DNA of 64,000 bases from Chthoniobacter sp. (GTDB lineage Bacteria; Verrucomicrobiota; Verrucomicrobiia; Chthoniobacterales; Chthoniobacteraceae): assembly GCA_021414005.1 (NCBI GenBank), contig JAIOPH010000028.1, positions 1 to 64,000 on the forward strand. The letters run 5' to 3'. Every line of letters begins with the position of its first letter. Position 1 is the stretch's first letter. The notes beneath the pieces were generated by a model that worked only from the letters and a program-made list of their open reading frames with translations, did no database searches and was not told where the DNA came from. Below are positions 34,791 through 44,617 of the stretch, in pieces. The translations under genes were made by a program, and so were the position numbers.

Positions 34791-37700
34791 GGCTGCGCCC
34801 CGGCGGCCGGAGCGGCTTCAGAAACAGGCTCCGGCTTGATCTCCGCCCAGTTCGCCAGTTCCACGTTTTCCCGCAGGTCCACCGGCACGAGCAGGCTGAA
34901 GCGCGCTTCGCCGGAGGCGAACCTTGCGGCGGTTTCGCCACTGATCGCTGCGCGCACGGCATTTTCGGTGAGCGGCGGGTGAAGGGAGAAAACGCACATC
35001 GGCTGTGGCAGCAGGCCGGTCACGGAGCAGGTGAAGGGCTCGTTGGAAACGCGCCCGGCCACTTCCGCGGAGAGGATCGGGCGTGTCGGAAATCCGTCGC
35101 GGAAATCCAGGCGGGCGGAGAGCAACCGCGCGACTCCGGCGGCGTCCGCAGCGGGCGATGCGGTGAAGCCGAGTTGGCCAACCACAGCGGGCTGGGTGCC
35201 GGTGCCGGTGAGTCGGAAATCCGCGGACATCGCGCCGTCGGCGAGCGGCACTTTGTCCGCCTTGGCGTGGACGTCGAACCGCCAGTTTTCCCAAGCCGTC
35301 CCGCGCAGCGCGAGCGTGGGCGGCAGTTCGTCGAGTGGCGCGCCGCTGAGCACGGCCAGCATCGTCGGCGTCCAGTCCCGGATCACAGCCGCGGAGATTT
35401 GCGCCTCGCCGGCAATGGTGGCCGCGCTGAGCGGACCGGCCACGCGCAACGTGAGCGCGGTGCCCACGTTCAGGCCGTCGTTTTCGTCGTTGGCGAACAG
35501 CGGAACAGGACTTTGTGCGCTGGTGAGCGCGAGCTGGAGCGCCGGGTCGCGGAGGTTCGCGAAATCAATTTCGCCGCCTGCCTGGAAGTCGCCCGTGGGA
35601 TGCTGACCGGTGAATTTTTCGACGCGCAGCGTCTGCCCGGTGAAGGTGGCCGCGCCCTCCACGCCGGTGAGCGCGGTGCCGCTCCACCCGAGCGGCAGGC
35701 GTGCTTTGGTGAGCGTGAGCCGGCCACTGGTGCGGAGTGCGCCGAGCGGGCCTTCGGCGGTCACATTCCCGCTCACGAGACCCTCGATGGGAAAGTTCAT
35801 GCCGGTGAGCTGCGCGGTTTCGTGGAGGCTGAGGCCGTAGGCGGTGAGATTGAGTTTCCCGACGGTGTGATCGTCGAGCAGCGTGGCGAGCGAGGTGTTG
35901 GGCCAGGCGTTCCAGAGGTCGAGCGGGAGGATGGCGTCGCCTTCGAGCCACAGGTTTTTGCGGTGCGTGAGGCGGAGGTTTTTCAGCGACACCGCCTTGT
36001 CCATCACGCCGACGCGGGCGGTGAAGGACGAGTCGTCATCCGCGAGTGAGAACGTGGAGAAGGCGAGGCCACCGCGCGAGTAGCTGGCCTCGAACTCCGC
36101 ATTGATCGGGTGGAGCAGCGCGGCGGTCGCGCCGAGCGAGCGGACTTTGCGGAGCCGCGCGAGGAACTTTCCGCTGTGCCCTTTGGCCGAGCCCTCGCCG
36201 TCCCAGTCGATGAACGCGCCGCCGGCGAGCGGTTCGGGGACGATGGGCTTTTGCAGGAGCGCGGCGTATTTCGCCAAGTCCTGCACCGAGGCGTGCATCT
36301 CGCCCCAGTATTGTTTGTCGCCGAGGATGTTCAGCGTGCCGCGTCCGCGCACGTAGTCGCCGGCGTTGAAGAGCGAGATGTTCGTGAGCTGATATTCGTT
36401 GCCGTTAAGTTTCACGCTGGCGTGGAGTTCCTCGATGGGCGCACTGCGCCAGCGGAGGTTCGAGCCGGAGACGATGAGCTGCCCGTGAAACTGCTCGTCC
36501 CGGCCGCGGATCGAGCCGTCGATGACCGCGCGACCGGCGGCGTATTTGAACTCCGGGAGGAGCAGAGCGGAGAGGTCGGTGAGGTTGTCGATCTTCGCCG
36601 CGATGTTGCAGGAGAATTCCGCGCGCCACCACTCGACGCCGGGCATCGGCACCGCCATTTCGCCGGAAAGGTTGAGCCGGTTCTGGCCCTGCGCGAGCGC
36701 CAGTTCGGGCACTTCGATGCGCCCGCCGAGCAGCTTCGCGCCGAGTACCAGCGAGTCCCATTGGCGGCTTTCCCATTGGAAATTGGCGGCCTCGATCCGC
36801 AGCTCGGCGCTGGCTTTGGCAAACTGCTGCGGCGGCCCGCGAAAGATGAAGCGCCCGGTCTTAATCGTCCCGCCCGCGGCGTCGGAAAGGCCGAGGAAGG
36901 ACGCCAGCTTGGCGACCTTGATCTCGGAAAACGGCATCGCGACATCAATGGAAAACGGGCGCGTCTTGGGTAGCGTCTGCGCCTCGACCCGCAACTCGCC
37001 GCCAAAGGCCGCGAGCCGCGCGGTGAAGTTGAGCTGGCCGCGCGCGAAGTCCTTCAGCCCGGTGGAAAAATCGACGACCTGAACGCCGGGTTCGAGCGTG
37101 AGGCCGGCGATTTGCAGCGTGTCGTCCTGAATGGCGGTGGTGCCAGTGACGTTGCGGAAGGTGCGCTGGAGCCACGGCTGTTTCACGATGAGCTGCCCGA
37201 TGCGGATCGTGCCGCTCTCGACGCTGCTCAGCGTGACGGCGGCGTCGGCCACCCGCAGGTAGTCGCCGTCGCTTTCAAAAATGAAGTCCACGTTGCGCGC
37301 CTCGACATGGGCCGGCACCGCCAGCCAGCGCCCGTGCGGGCGCGGCACATGGAGGTGAAACCTTCCCGGAACCGCCGCCGTTTCGTCGGGCAGCGGCAGC
37401 CGCAGTTTGCCGCTCACGTTTTCCAGCGTGAGCTGTTCGAACCATGCTCCGCCGGCGCGGGGGAGCAGATTGGCCCACGAGAAATGGGCGGTCGCTGTTT
37501 GGATTTCGAGACGGGTGACGGGCCCGTTTTTCCCCTCGTACGTCCACACGGAATCGCGCAGGACGATGGGCTCGAAGAGGCTGCCTTCGAGTTTTTCGAT
37601 CCGCACCTCGCCGCCGTGGCACCAGGCTTCGAGGCCGATGGCCTGGCGCAGTGCGAAGCGAAAGCAGTCCGGCTGCAGGAGCACCACGACGACGGCGGTG

Positions 37701-37810
37701 AACAGCAGCAGCACGGCGAGGCGAAACGTCCGCCAGCCGCGGCGGCGAGGGGCCGCCAATTTGGCCGGAGCGGCGGTGCGCGATGTGGAGAGGGATGTCG
37801 TGGTTCTCAA
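34787..37810 (-). CDS. Large TamB/AsmA-like envelope protein
   Basis: 1007 residues with one N-terminal membrane helix (RLAVLLLFTAVVVVLLQP). A long beta-rich body follows, opening with the AsmA/TamB-like phrase VRIEKLEGSLFEPIVLRD. Further segments include QTLRVEKFTGQHPTGDFQAGG and RGTLNILGDKQYWGEMHAS. Members of this group span the periplasm as grooves thought to carry lipids or to help outer-membrane protein assembly. It is coupled to the site-2 protease gene downstream and divergent from the M1 aminopeptidase gene. The exact subfamily is uncertain. Confidence 0.7.
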   Translation of the reverse strand: MRTTTSLSTSRTAAPAKLAAPRRRGWRTFRLAVLLLFTAVVVVLLQPDCFRFALRQAIGLEAWCHGGEVRIEKLEGSLFEPIVLRDSVWTYEGKNGPVTRLEIQTATAHFSWANLLPRAGGAWFEQLTLENVSGKLRLPLPDETAAVPGRFHLHVPRPHGRWLAVPAHVEARNVDFIFESDGDYLRVADAAVTLSSVESGTIRIGQLIVKQPWLQRTFRNVTGTTAIQDDTLQIAGLTLEPGVQVVDFSTGLKDFARGQLNFTARLAAFGGELRVEAQTLPKTRPFSIDVAMPFSEIKVAKLASFLGLSDAAGGTIKTGRFIFRGPPQQFAKASAELRIEAANFQWESRQWDSLVLGAKLLGGRIEVPELALAQGQNRLNLSGEMAVPMPGVEWWRAEFSCNIAAKIDNLTDLSALLLPEFKYAAGRAVIDGSIRGRDEQFHGQLIVSGSNLRWRSAPIEELHASVKLNGNEYQLTNISLFNAGDYVRGRGTLNILGDKQYWGEMHASVQDLAKYAALLQKPIVPEPLAGGAFIDWDGEGSAKGHSGKFLARLRKVRSLGATAALLHPINAEFEASYSRGGLAFSTFSLADDDSSFTARVGVMDKAVSLKNLRLTHRKNLWLEGDAILPLDLWNAWPNTSLATLLDDHTVGKLNLTAYGLSLHETAQLTGMNFPIEGLVSGNVTAEGPLGALRTSGRLTLTKARLPLGWSGTALTGVEGAATFTGQTLRVEKFTGQHPTGDFQAGGEIDFANLRDPALQLALTSAQSPVPLFANDENDGLNVGTALTLRVAGPLSAATIAGEAQISAAVIRDWTPTMLAVLSGAPLDELPPTLALRGTAWENWRFDVHAKADKVPLADGAMSADFRLTGTGTQPAVVGQLGFTASPAADAAGVARLLSARLDFRDGFPTRPILSAEVAGRVSNEPFTCSVTGLLPQPMCVFSLHPPLTENAVRAAISGETAARFASGEARFSLLVPVDLRENVELANWAEIKPEPVSEAAPAAGAQP

Positions 37811-38001
37811 GACAGGACGGGAAGAGTAGCGGGGCGCGGGGGAAAAGAAAGAGCGTTGGGCGGGGTGAGCACGGTCGTCTCAATGGTAATCTCCCGCCGC
37901 CGCCCCGGTGCGCGTCCCCGCCGGCTGCGAGAGGCCGGCGATGGCGGAGCGCGTGGGGCTCGACGGCGGGCGGCAAATGGGAATACTCCGCCGGTTTTCT
38001 C

Positions 38002-40716
38002 ATGCGCCCGATCGCTTGTTCCCAGTTTTGTCGTCTCGTTTTACTCGGCCTTTTCCTGCTGCTTGCCGGGCGTGGGCACGGGGAGGAGCCGTTCGCGTTT
38101 GCGCGGACGCCAGGGAAGCTGCCGAAGGCGGTCGTGCCGGTGGAATACGCGGTGTCGCTCGTGCCGGATCTCGAGCGGGGGACGTTTCGCGGGACGGTGC
38201 GGGTGACGCTGGATGTCCGCGAGGCCGTGCCGGCGCTGGTGCTAAATGCGGTGGGCCTGGAAATCACGGGAAGCACGCTGGATGGCGAAGCCGGGGCACT
38301 CGGGCGACCAGTCCTCGATGCCGGGCAGCAGACGCTTACGCTGCCGCTGACGGTGGCTCTCGCGCCCGGCGTCCGCAAGCTCTCGATTGATTTTGCCGGC
38401 CAGCTCCGCGAGCAGCCGGAGGGGATCTACCTCGTGCGTTACAAAAAGGACGGTCAGGAGCGCCGGGGGCTGGCGACACAGTTCGAGCCGGCGGATGCGC
38501 GGCGGATGTTTCCCTGCTGGGATGAGCCGGTGTTTCGCGCGGCGTTCACGCTGGCGGTCGCGGTGCCGTCCATGACGGTGGTGGTCTCAAACATGCCGGT
38601 GGCCTCGACCACGGACGGCGCGGGAGGGACGAAAATCGTGACCTTTCAAAAGACGCCGCCGATGCCGACGTATCTGCTGGCGCTGTTCGCCGGGGATCTC
38701 GAGAAAATCGAGGACGAGGTGGATGGCGTGAAGCTGGCGCTTTTCACCACGCCGGGAAAAAAGGAGCAGGGCCGGTATGCGCTGGAGGTGACAAAGGAGG
38801 TGCTGCGCGATTTCGCGGAATTCTTCGGCGCGAAGTATCCGCTCCCGAAGCTCGATCAGGTCGCGCTGCCCAATACGGGCGCGGGCGGGATGGAGAACTG
38901 GGGCGCGATTGTCTATCTCGAAAGCGCGCTCCTTTTCGACCCGGCGACGAGCAGTCAGGCACAGCGGGAGCATGTGTATGGGATTGTGGCGCACGAAATC
39001 GCGCACCAGTGGTTTGGCAATCTGGTGACGATGGCGTGGTGGGACAATCTGTGGTTGAACGAGGGCTTTGCGAGTTGGATGGCGACGAAGCAGATGGCGC
39101 GGCGGCATCCCGAATGGAAGCCGTGGCTGCGCGCGGCGGCGGGCCGGGAAGCGGCGATGCGGCTGGACGCGCGGGCGACCACGCACCCCATCCAGCAGGT
39201 GGTGAAAACGGAGAGTCAGGCAAGCGATGTCTTCGATGAAATCACGTATCAGAAAGGCCAGGCGGTGATTCGCATGATCGAGGATTGGCTGGGCGAGGAG
39301 ACCTTTCGCAACGGGGTGCGCCGCTACGTGCAAAAACACGCGCTTTCCAATACGACCACGGCCGACCTGTGGGACGCGCTGGCGCGTGAAAGCGGCCAGG
39401 ATATACGCGGGCTGGCCAAGGGCTGGACGGAGCAGCCGGGCTTTCCGGTGATCCAGGTCACATCGTTTCCGGTCGAGGATGCGAAGCGGGCGACGTGCTG
39501 GCAGGAGCGCTTCACCGTGCAGCAAAAAGACGCTCCGCCGCTTTTCTGGGTGGTGCCTTTCCGCCATGCGCCGGCGGGACATCCGCAGGATGCGGGGCTG
39601 CTGCTGCTGAAGGGCGGCAATCCGCAGGGTTTTCCGGTGCCGGAGGAAGGCGCGGTGAAGGGAAACATCGGCGGCGTTGGATTTTTCCGCGTGCAGTATC
39701 AGGGCTGGCTTTTTGAGCGGCTGGTCAAGGCGCTCCCGCATCTCGCGGAGGCCGACCGGCTGAATCTGCTGAACGATGCGTGGGCGCTCTGCCAGGCGGA
39801 TCGCGGGGCGATCACGGATTACCTCAAGCTGGCGGAGACGCTGCTCGCCACGGCGACGCCCACCGAACTGGAGCAAATTCTCGGCGTGCTCGGGCACCTC
39901 GATCGCATGGAGCGCGACGCCGATGCGCTCACGCCGCGCGCCGCCGATGGCACGGCGAAACAAGATGGCAGTCGGGAGCGGTTTCGCGCATGGGCGCTCG
40001 ACTTTCTCCGCCCGCAACTCGACCAAATCGGCTGGGACGCCGCGCCCGCCGAGGCCCCGCTCATCACGCGACTCCGCCCGCGCCTGCTCGGGCTCGCGGC
40101 GGCGTTTGGCGATACCACGACGCTGCGCATCGCGCGTTCGCGTTTCGTCGAATACTTCGCCCGGCCAGCGGCGTTCGACGCGAATCTCCGTGGCACCGTG
40201 CTCGCCATCCAGGGCCGCGCCGCCGACGCCGAGATGTGGGATTTGCTGCACGCGCTGGCGCGGAAAACGGCGAGCTCCGAGCAGCAGCGCGAGCTGTACG
40301 GCGCGCTCGCCGCCGCCCGTGATCCGGCTCTGGCGGCGCGGACGCTCGCTCTCGCGCTCACCAGCGAGTTGCCGCCGCACGATGCCGCGCGGCTCGTCGG
40401 GCAGGTCGGTGCCACCGAGGGACACGCCGCCGCGGCGTGGACTTTTACGCGGGAAAACCTCGCCGCGCTCCTCGCCAAGCTCGCCTCGCATCAGGCCAAT
40501 GAATACGTGCCGAACCTTTTCACCGCGCTACCCGCCACCGCTGAGCGGGCCGCGGAGTTGGAGACCTGGGCTGCAGCGAATCTCCCGCCGGGCGCGGCCC
40601 CGAGCGTGGCCAAAGCGGCCGACGAAATCCGCTTTCAGGCGGACTTCCGCCGCCGCGTCCTCCGCGAACTAGGTCTCTGGCTCAAGGCCCGCCCCGCCCA
40701 CGCCACCGCCGGCTAG
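38002..40716 (+). CDS. M1 family aminopeptidase, exported
   Basis: The ATG at 38002 is chosen because it starts a signal peptide (CRLVLLGLFLLLAGRGHG); the frame is open further upstream but into non-conserved sequence. 904 residues. Landmarks of gluzincin aminopeptidases are present: the exopeptidase motif GGMENWG, the zinc site HEIAHQWFGNL, then WLNEGFA with the third ligand. The C-terminal ERAP1-like helical domain is complete. It removes N-terminal amino acids from peptides, probably in the periplasm. The 190 bases upstream, shared with the divergent TamB/AsmA-like gene, should hold both promoters. Confidence 0.92.
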   Translation: MRPIACSQFCRLVLLGLFLLLAGRGHGEEPFAFARTPGKLPKAVVPVEYAVSLVPDLERGTFRGTVRVTLDVREAVPALVLNAVGLEITGSTLDGEAGALGRPVLDAGQQTLTLPLTVALAPGVRKLSIDFAGQLREQPEGIYLVRYKKDGQERRGLATQFEPADARRMFPCWDEPVFRAAFTLAVAVPSMTVVVSNMPVASTTDGAGGTKIVTFQKTPPMPTYLLALFAGDLEKIEDEVDGVKLALFTTPGKKEQGRYALEVTKEVLRDFAEFFGAKYPLPKLDQVALPNTGAGGMENWGAIVYLESALLFDPATSSQAQREHVYGIVAHEIAHQWFGNLVTMAWWDNLWLNEGFASWMATKQMARRHPEWKPWLRAAAGREAAMRLDARATTHPIQQVVKTESQASDVFDEITYQKGQAVIRMIEDWLGEETFRNGVRRYVQKHALSNTTTADLWDALARESGQDIRGLAKGWTEQPGFPVIQVTSFPVEDAKRATCWQERFTVQQKDAPPLFWVVPFRHAPAGHPQDAGLLLLKGGNPQGFPVPEEGAVKGNIGGVGFFRVQYQGWLFERLVKALPHLAEADRLNLLNDAWALCQADRGAITDYLKLAETLLATATPTELEQILGVLGHLDRMERDADALTPRAADGTAKQDGSRERFRAWALDFLRPQLDQIGWDAAPAEAPLITRLRPRLLGLAAAFGDTTTLRIARSRFVEYFARPAAFDANLRGTVLAIQGRAADAEMWDLLHALARKTASSEQQRELYGALAAARDPALAARTLALALTSELPPHDAARLVGQVGATEGHAAAAWTFTRENLAALLAKLASHQANEYVPNLFTALPATAERAAELETWAAANLPPGAAPSVAKAADEIRFQADFRRRVLRELGLWLKARPAHATAG

Positions 40717-40744
40717 CGCACTCCGTGCAAAAAGCGCCGCGCCC

Positions 40745-41572
40745 ATGCAAACCGTGCTCAGCGTCATTCAGGCTTCCACGCTCTATTTTCAGAAAAACGG
40801 GGTGGAGAGCGCGCGGCTGAATATCGAGCACCTATTGGCGCACATCCTCGGAAAAAAGCGGATGGAGCTGTATTTGGAGTTCGACCGTCCGCTCGCGGAG
40901 CAAGAGCTGGAGCCACTTCGCGTGCTGGTGAAACGCCGTGCCGGCGGCGAGCCGTTGCAGCATTTGCTCGGCACCGCGGAGTTTCACGGGCGCACTTTCG
41001 GGTGCGACAAACGTGCGCTCATCCCGCGCCCGGAGACCGAGCAATTATGCGAGTTGGTGCTCGCTGGTGGAACAGCCGCGCGCGTGCTCGACGTGGGAAC
41101 CGGGAGTGGCGTGATCGCGCTGACGCTGGCGGCGGAATGGCCGGAGGCGTGCGTGGAGGCGGTGGATCTTTCCGACGATGCGCTGGCGCTGGCGCGCGAA
41201 AACGCGGCTCGGCTCGGCCTCGCGGAGCGCGTGGTTTTTTCGCAAAGTGACCTGCTCGAAAGCGTGACCGGCGAGTTCGATCTCATCGTCGCGAACCTCC
41301 CCTACATCGCCACCGCCGAGATCGCGCAGCTCGCCCGCGAGGTCCAGCACGATCCCCTCCCCGCGCTCGATGGCGGCCCGCGCGGGCTGGAGATTTTCGA
41401 GCGTTTCATCCCACAGACCGCGCGGCATCTGCGCGGGCGGCTCGCGCTGGAAATCGGCCACGACCAAACATCCGCGCTCACGGAGCTGCTCGGCGCGCAC
41501 AATTTCCAAGACATCCTCCCGCAGACCGACTACCAAAGCCGCAACCGATTTCTCTTCGCCAACTATGGATAA
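40745..41572 (+). CDS. prmC: Peptide chain release factor N5-glutamine methyltransferase
   Basis: 275 residues. The N-terminal helical domain (NIEHLLAHILGKKRMELYLEF) binds the release factor. The SAM-binding core shows VLDVGTGSGVIALTLA, and NLPYIA is the NPPY-type motif that holds the glutamine side chain. PrmC methylates the GGQ glutamine of RF1/RF2 and so improves termination of translation. It overlaps the start of murA by eight bases, so the two genes are cotranscribed. Confidence 0.93.
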   Translation: MQTVLSVIQASTLYFQKNGVESARLNIEHLLAHILGKKRMELYLEFDRPLAEQELEPLRVLVKRRAGGEPLQHLLGTAEFHGRTFGCDKRALIPRPETEQLCELVLAGGTAARVLDVGTGSGVIALTLAAEWPEACVEAVDLSDDALALARENAARLGLAERVVFSQSDLLESVTGEFDLIVANLPYIATAEIAQLAREVQHDPLPALDGGPRGLEIFERFIPQTARHLRGRLALEIGHDQTSALTELLGAHNFQDILPQTDYQSRNRFLFANYG

Positions 41573-42827
41573 AATACTCGTTCACGGCGGACACGCGCTG
41601 TCCGGCTCCGTCAAAATCAGCGGCTCAAAAAACTCCGCGCTGCCCATCCTCGCGGCCACGCTGCTGACCAAGGAGCCGTGCGTCATCCACCATGTCCCCG
41701 ATCTCAGCGACATTCATTACATGCTGCAGATCCTCTCGCACCTCGGCGCGCAGGTGGAGCGGGCCAGCGGCACCGTGACCGTGCAGGCGGAAAAAATCAT
41801 CACCGAGGCGCCGTACGAAATCGTCCGCAAAATGCGCGCGTCCGTCTGCGTGCTCGGCCCGCTGCTGGGGCGCGAAAAGGAAGCCACCGTCTCGCTGCCC
41901 GGCGGCTGCGTCATCGGCGACCGGCCGATTGATCTGCACCTGAAAGGCTTTGAGGGGCTCGGCGCGATGCACCGCATCGAGGCAGGCAACGTGAAAGTTT
42001 TCGCCGGCCAACTCATCGGCGGCGTCATCAATCTCCGCGGCAAGCAAGGCCCGACCGTGCTCGGCACCGACAACGTGATGATGGCCGCGGTTTTGGCCGA
42101 AGGCACCACCGTCATCGACAGCGCGGCGGCGGAACCCGAGGTCGTCGATCTCGCGAATTTCCTCATCAAGATGGGCGCGAAAATCGAGGGCGCAGGCACG
42201 CGGCGCATCGTCATCGAAGGCGTGAAGGAACTACACGGCGCTGAGCACGAGGTCATCCCGGATCGCATCGAGGCGGGCACCTTCCTCGTCGCCGGAGCCA
42301 TCGCTGGGAAAGGTGACGTCACCCTACGCCGCGTCGATCCCTCGCACCTCACCAGCGTCACCGACGCCCTCACGCGCGCCGGTTTCCTCCTCAAAGCCGA
42401 CGGCCAAAATCTCACGATCTCGCGCAACGGGACGACCAAATCGCTCGAACTCACCACCGAGCCCTACCCCGGTTTCCCCACCGACATGCAGGCGCAAATG
42501 TGCGCGCTGCTCGCGACCACGCCGGGCATTTCCGTCATCACGGAAACCATCTTTCCGCAGCGCTACATGCACGTCTCCGAGATGAAGCGCATGGGGGCCG
42601 ACATCTCGCTCAACGGCCCGACCGCGATCATCAAAGGCGTCGAGAAACTGAGCGGCGCGCCCGTCATGGCCAGCGACCTGCGCGCCTCCGCGGCGCTGGT
42701 GCTCGCGGGGTTGCAAAGCCAGGGCGTCACCGAGGTCAACCGCGTCTATCACATCGACCGCGGCTACGAACTCATCGACGAAAAGCTCAACGGGCTCGGG
42801 GCAAAGATCGAGCGGATGAAGGCGTAA
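41565..42827 (+). CDS. murA: UDP-N-acetylglucosamine 1-carboxyvinyltransferase
   Basis: The ATG at 41565 (MDKILVHGGHALSGSVKISG) overlaps the end of prmC. 420 residues, normal for the family. The active-site loop VSLPGGCVIGDRPIDLHL contains the cysteine that attacks phosphoenolpyruvate and is the target of fosfomycin. Other landmarks are KNSALPILAATLL and ASDLRASAALVLAGL. MurA carries out the first committed step of peptidoglycan synthesis in the cytoplasm. Confidence 0.95.
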   Translation: MDKILVHGGHALSGSVKISGSKNSALPILAATLLTKEPCVIHHVPDLSDIHYMLQILSHLGAQVERASGTVTVQAEKIITEAPYEIVRKMRASVCVLGPLLGREKEATVSLPGGCVIGDRPIDLHLKGFEGLGAMHRIEAGNVKVFAGQLIGGVINLRGKQGPTVLGTDNVMMAAVLAEGTTVIDSAAAEPEVVDLANFLIKMGAKIEGAGTRRIVIEGVKELHGAEHEVIPDRIEAGTFLVAGAIAGKGDVTLRRVDPSHLTSVTDALTRAGFLLKADGQNLTISRNGTTKSLELTTEPYPGFPTDMQAQMCALLATTPGISVITETIFPQRYMHVSEMKRMGADISLNGPTAIIKGVEKLSGAPVMASDLRASAALVLAGLQSQGVTEVNRVYHIDRGYELIDEKLNGLGAKIERMKA

Positions 42828-42872
42828 TGGCACGAGCGGGCCGCTGAGCTGGCGCAGTATCCTTCAATCCAC

Positions 42873-43667
42873 ATGCGCCGCTATCTCGAAATCTACTGGC
42901 TGATGATCCGCAATTCGCTGATCCGCGAGATGAACTTCAAGGCGAACTTCATCCTGTGGATGATCGTGGAGCTGCTGTGGTTCGCGGGGCAGATGGTGTT
43001 TCTGGAGGTGCTTTATGGGCATGTGGAGACGATCGGCGGGTGGAGCAAGTGGGAGTGCGTGCTGCTGGTGGGGACGCATCAGGTGGTGGCGCAGCTATTT
43101 CAGGCGTTCTTTTATGTGAACCTCGCGGAACTGCCGGACCTGATTCGCACGGGGCGGCTGGATTTGCTGCTGCTGCTGCCGGTGGATGCGCAGTTTGCGG
43201 TGTCCACGCGAAAATTCGGGATGGACAACATCGTGAACGCGTTGGTCGGCGTGGCTATCGTGGCGTTTTCGCTATTCAAACTCGGGGTGGTGCCGAGCAC
43301 GCCGCAGGTGGTGCTTTTCGCAGCGTGTTTGCCGTTTGGGGTGGCGGTGCATTACGCGATCCTGTTCGCGCTGGCCACGGTGGCGTTCTGGATCGTGCGG
43401 GCGCAGGGGCTGATCTACGGATACTTCAATGTGTTCCAAGTGGGACGCTACCCGGACACAATTTTTCGAGGAATCTTCAAGGTGATCTTCAGCTTTTTCA
43501 TCCCGGTTATCATCGTGGCTAACGTGCCTGCGCGGGTGATCGCGCGCGGTCTCGAGTCACCGTGGAGCGGGTTGGCGCAACTCGCGGGCGCGGCGATTTT
43601 CGTGGTCCTGGCGACGCGCGGGTTCTGGCATTTCGCGCTGCGGCGATATTCGTCGGCGAGTTCGTAG
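42873..43667 (+). CDS. ABC-2 family permease (DUF990-type), without adjacent ATPase
   Basis: 264 residues, about six membrane helices. The N-terminus (RYLEIYWLMIRNSLIREMNFKANF) and the pattern LAELPDLIRTGRLDLLLLLPVD match the ABC-2 permease group that usually occurs as two permeases plus one ATPase. Here only one permease is present, between murA and the DksA-like gene. Its partners must be elsewhere, or the set is incomplete. Substrate unknown. Confidence 0.75.
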   Translation: MRRYLEIYWLMIRNSLIREMNFKANFILWMIVELLWFAGQMVFLEVLYGHVETIGGWSKWECVLLVGTHQVVAQLFQAFFYVNLAELPDLIRTGRLDLLLLLPVDAQFAVSTRKFGMDNIVNALVGVAIVAFSLFKLGVVPSTPQVVLFAACLPFGVAVHYAILFALATVAFWIVRAQGLIYGYFNVFQVGRYPDTIFRGIFKVIFSFFIPVIIVANVPARVIARGLESPWSGLAQLAGAAIFVVLATRGFWHFALRRYSSASS

Positions 43668-43742
43668 CGTGTGTCCGCAAACGATGGAAACGCGGGCTTT
43701 GGCAGGTGGTTTCGGAGGCTGGAAAAAAGCGGGATTTCGCCC

Positions 43743-43771
43743 TTGCGCGGCTTGGTGATCCCCCGTATGTA
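43743..43771 (+). promoter_or_regulatory. Candidate promoter of the DksA-like/rpmG/rpsR run
   Basis: TTGCGC (43743-43748) and TATGTA (43766-43771) are separated by 17 bases, about 55 bases before the ATG at 43827. Both boxes are imperfect. Confidence 0.3.
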
Positions 43772-43826
43772 ACGCGCCTCAAATTTTTCCCGAAACGCGA
43801 GATTTAGTATTTCTCCCCACATTTAT

Positions 43827-44612
43827 ATGGCCAAAGCCAAACCAGCGAAACCCGCCGCAAAATCGAAGAAGCCTGCTCCCGCCAAAGCGGTGAAAAAGGC
43901 CGCGAAGCCTGCGGTGAAGTCGGTGAAGTCGAAGCCCGCAAAAACTCTCGCGAAACCGATAACCAAGTCAGCCAAGGCTGCGAAACCAGCGGCCAAGCCC
44001 GCGAAGTCCGCAGCGAAGCCCGTGAAGGTTAACGGCAGTGCCAAACTTAAATTGAAACCTAAAAACACCAAACCAGACTCCGCCCCGCAAAAAAACACGA
44101 ACGGATCGGTCGCACCCAAGGCGGTCGCCCGCCCGAAGGTGAAGCTCACGCCTTTCCTCGAAAAGCAAAAGGACCGCCTGCTCCAGCTCCGCGACGACCT
44201 CCTCGACGCGATGGCCGGCGTGGCCAAGGACAACCTCCGCGCGCGGGCTGAAGGCAGTGAGGCCAGCGCCTTTGGTATGCATCAGGCGGATGCCGGCAGC
44301 GATGCCTACGACCGCGATTTCGCGCTCAGTCTCCTTTCGCAGGAGCAGGACGCGCTTTATGAAATCGAGGAAGCGCTCAAGCGTCTGGACCTGGGCACCT
44401 ACGGCATCTGCGAAATGAGCAACAAGCCCATCGCCCACGCCCGCCTCGAAGCGCTGCCCTTTGCACGCCTCACGGTGGAGTGTCAGGCGCAGTTGGAAAA
44501 AACGGGCAAAGTTTCCCGCGCCCGCGTCCCTGTCACCTCCCTCTTCGGCCTGACCGACGAAGAGCCCGGAGAAACCGAAGAAGAAGAAACGGTCACAGAA
44601 CCAAAGGAATAA
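43827..44612 (+). CDS. TraR/DksA-type protein with histone-like N-terminal tail
   Basis: 261 residues. Residues 1-100 are a Lys/Ala/Pro-rich tail (KPAKPAAKSKKPAPAKAVKK and similar). Residues about 110-240 carry the DksA coiled coil (LEKQKDRLLQLRDDLLDAMAG) and the finger region LGTYGICEMSNKPIAHARL, ending VECQAQLEK. Only one cysteine is left in each half of the usual four-cysteine zinc finger, so zinc binding is doubtful. DksA proteins bind RNA polymerase through the secondary channel and tune rRNA and ribosomal-protein promoters. The position directly before rpmG and rpsR fits that theme. Confidence 0.8.
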   Translation: MAKAKPAKPAAKSKKPAPAKAVKKAAKPAVKSVKSKPAKTLAKPITKSAKAAKPAAKPAKSAAKPVKVNGSAKLKLKPKNTKPDSAPQKNTNGSVAPKAVARPKVKLTPFLEKQKDRLLQLRDDLLDAMAGVAKDNLRARAEGSEASAFGMHQADAGSDAYDRDFALSLLSQEQDALYEIEEALKRLDLGTYGICEMSNKPIAHARLEALPFARLTVECQAQLEKTGKVSRARVPVTSLFGLTDEEPGETEEEETVTEPKE

Positions 44613-44617
44613 TCATC

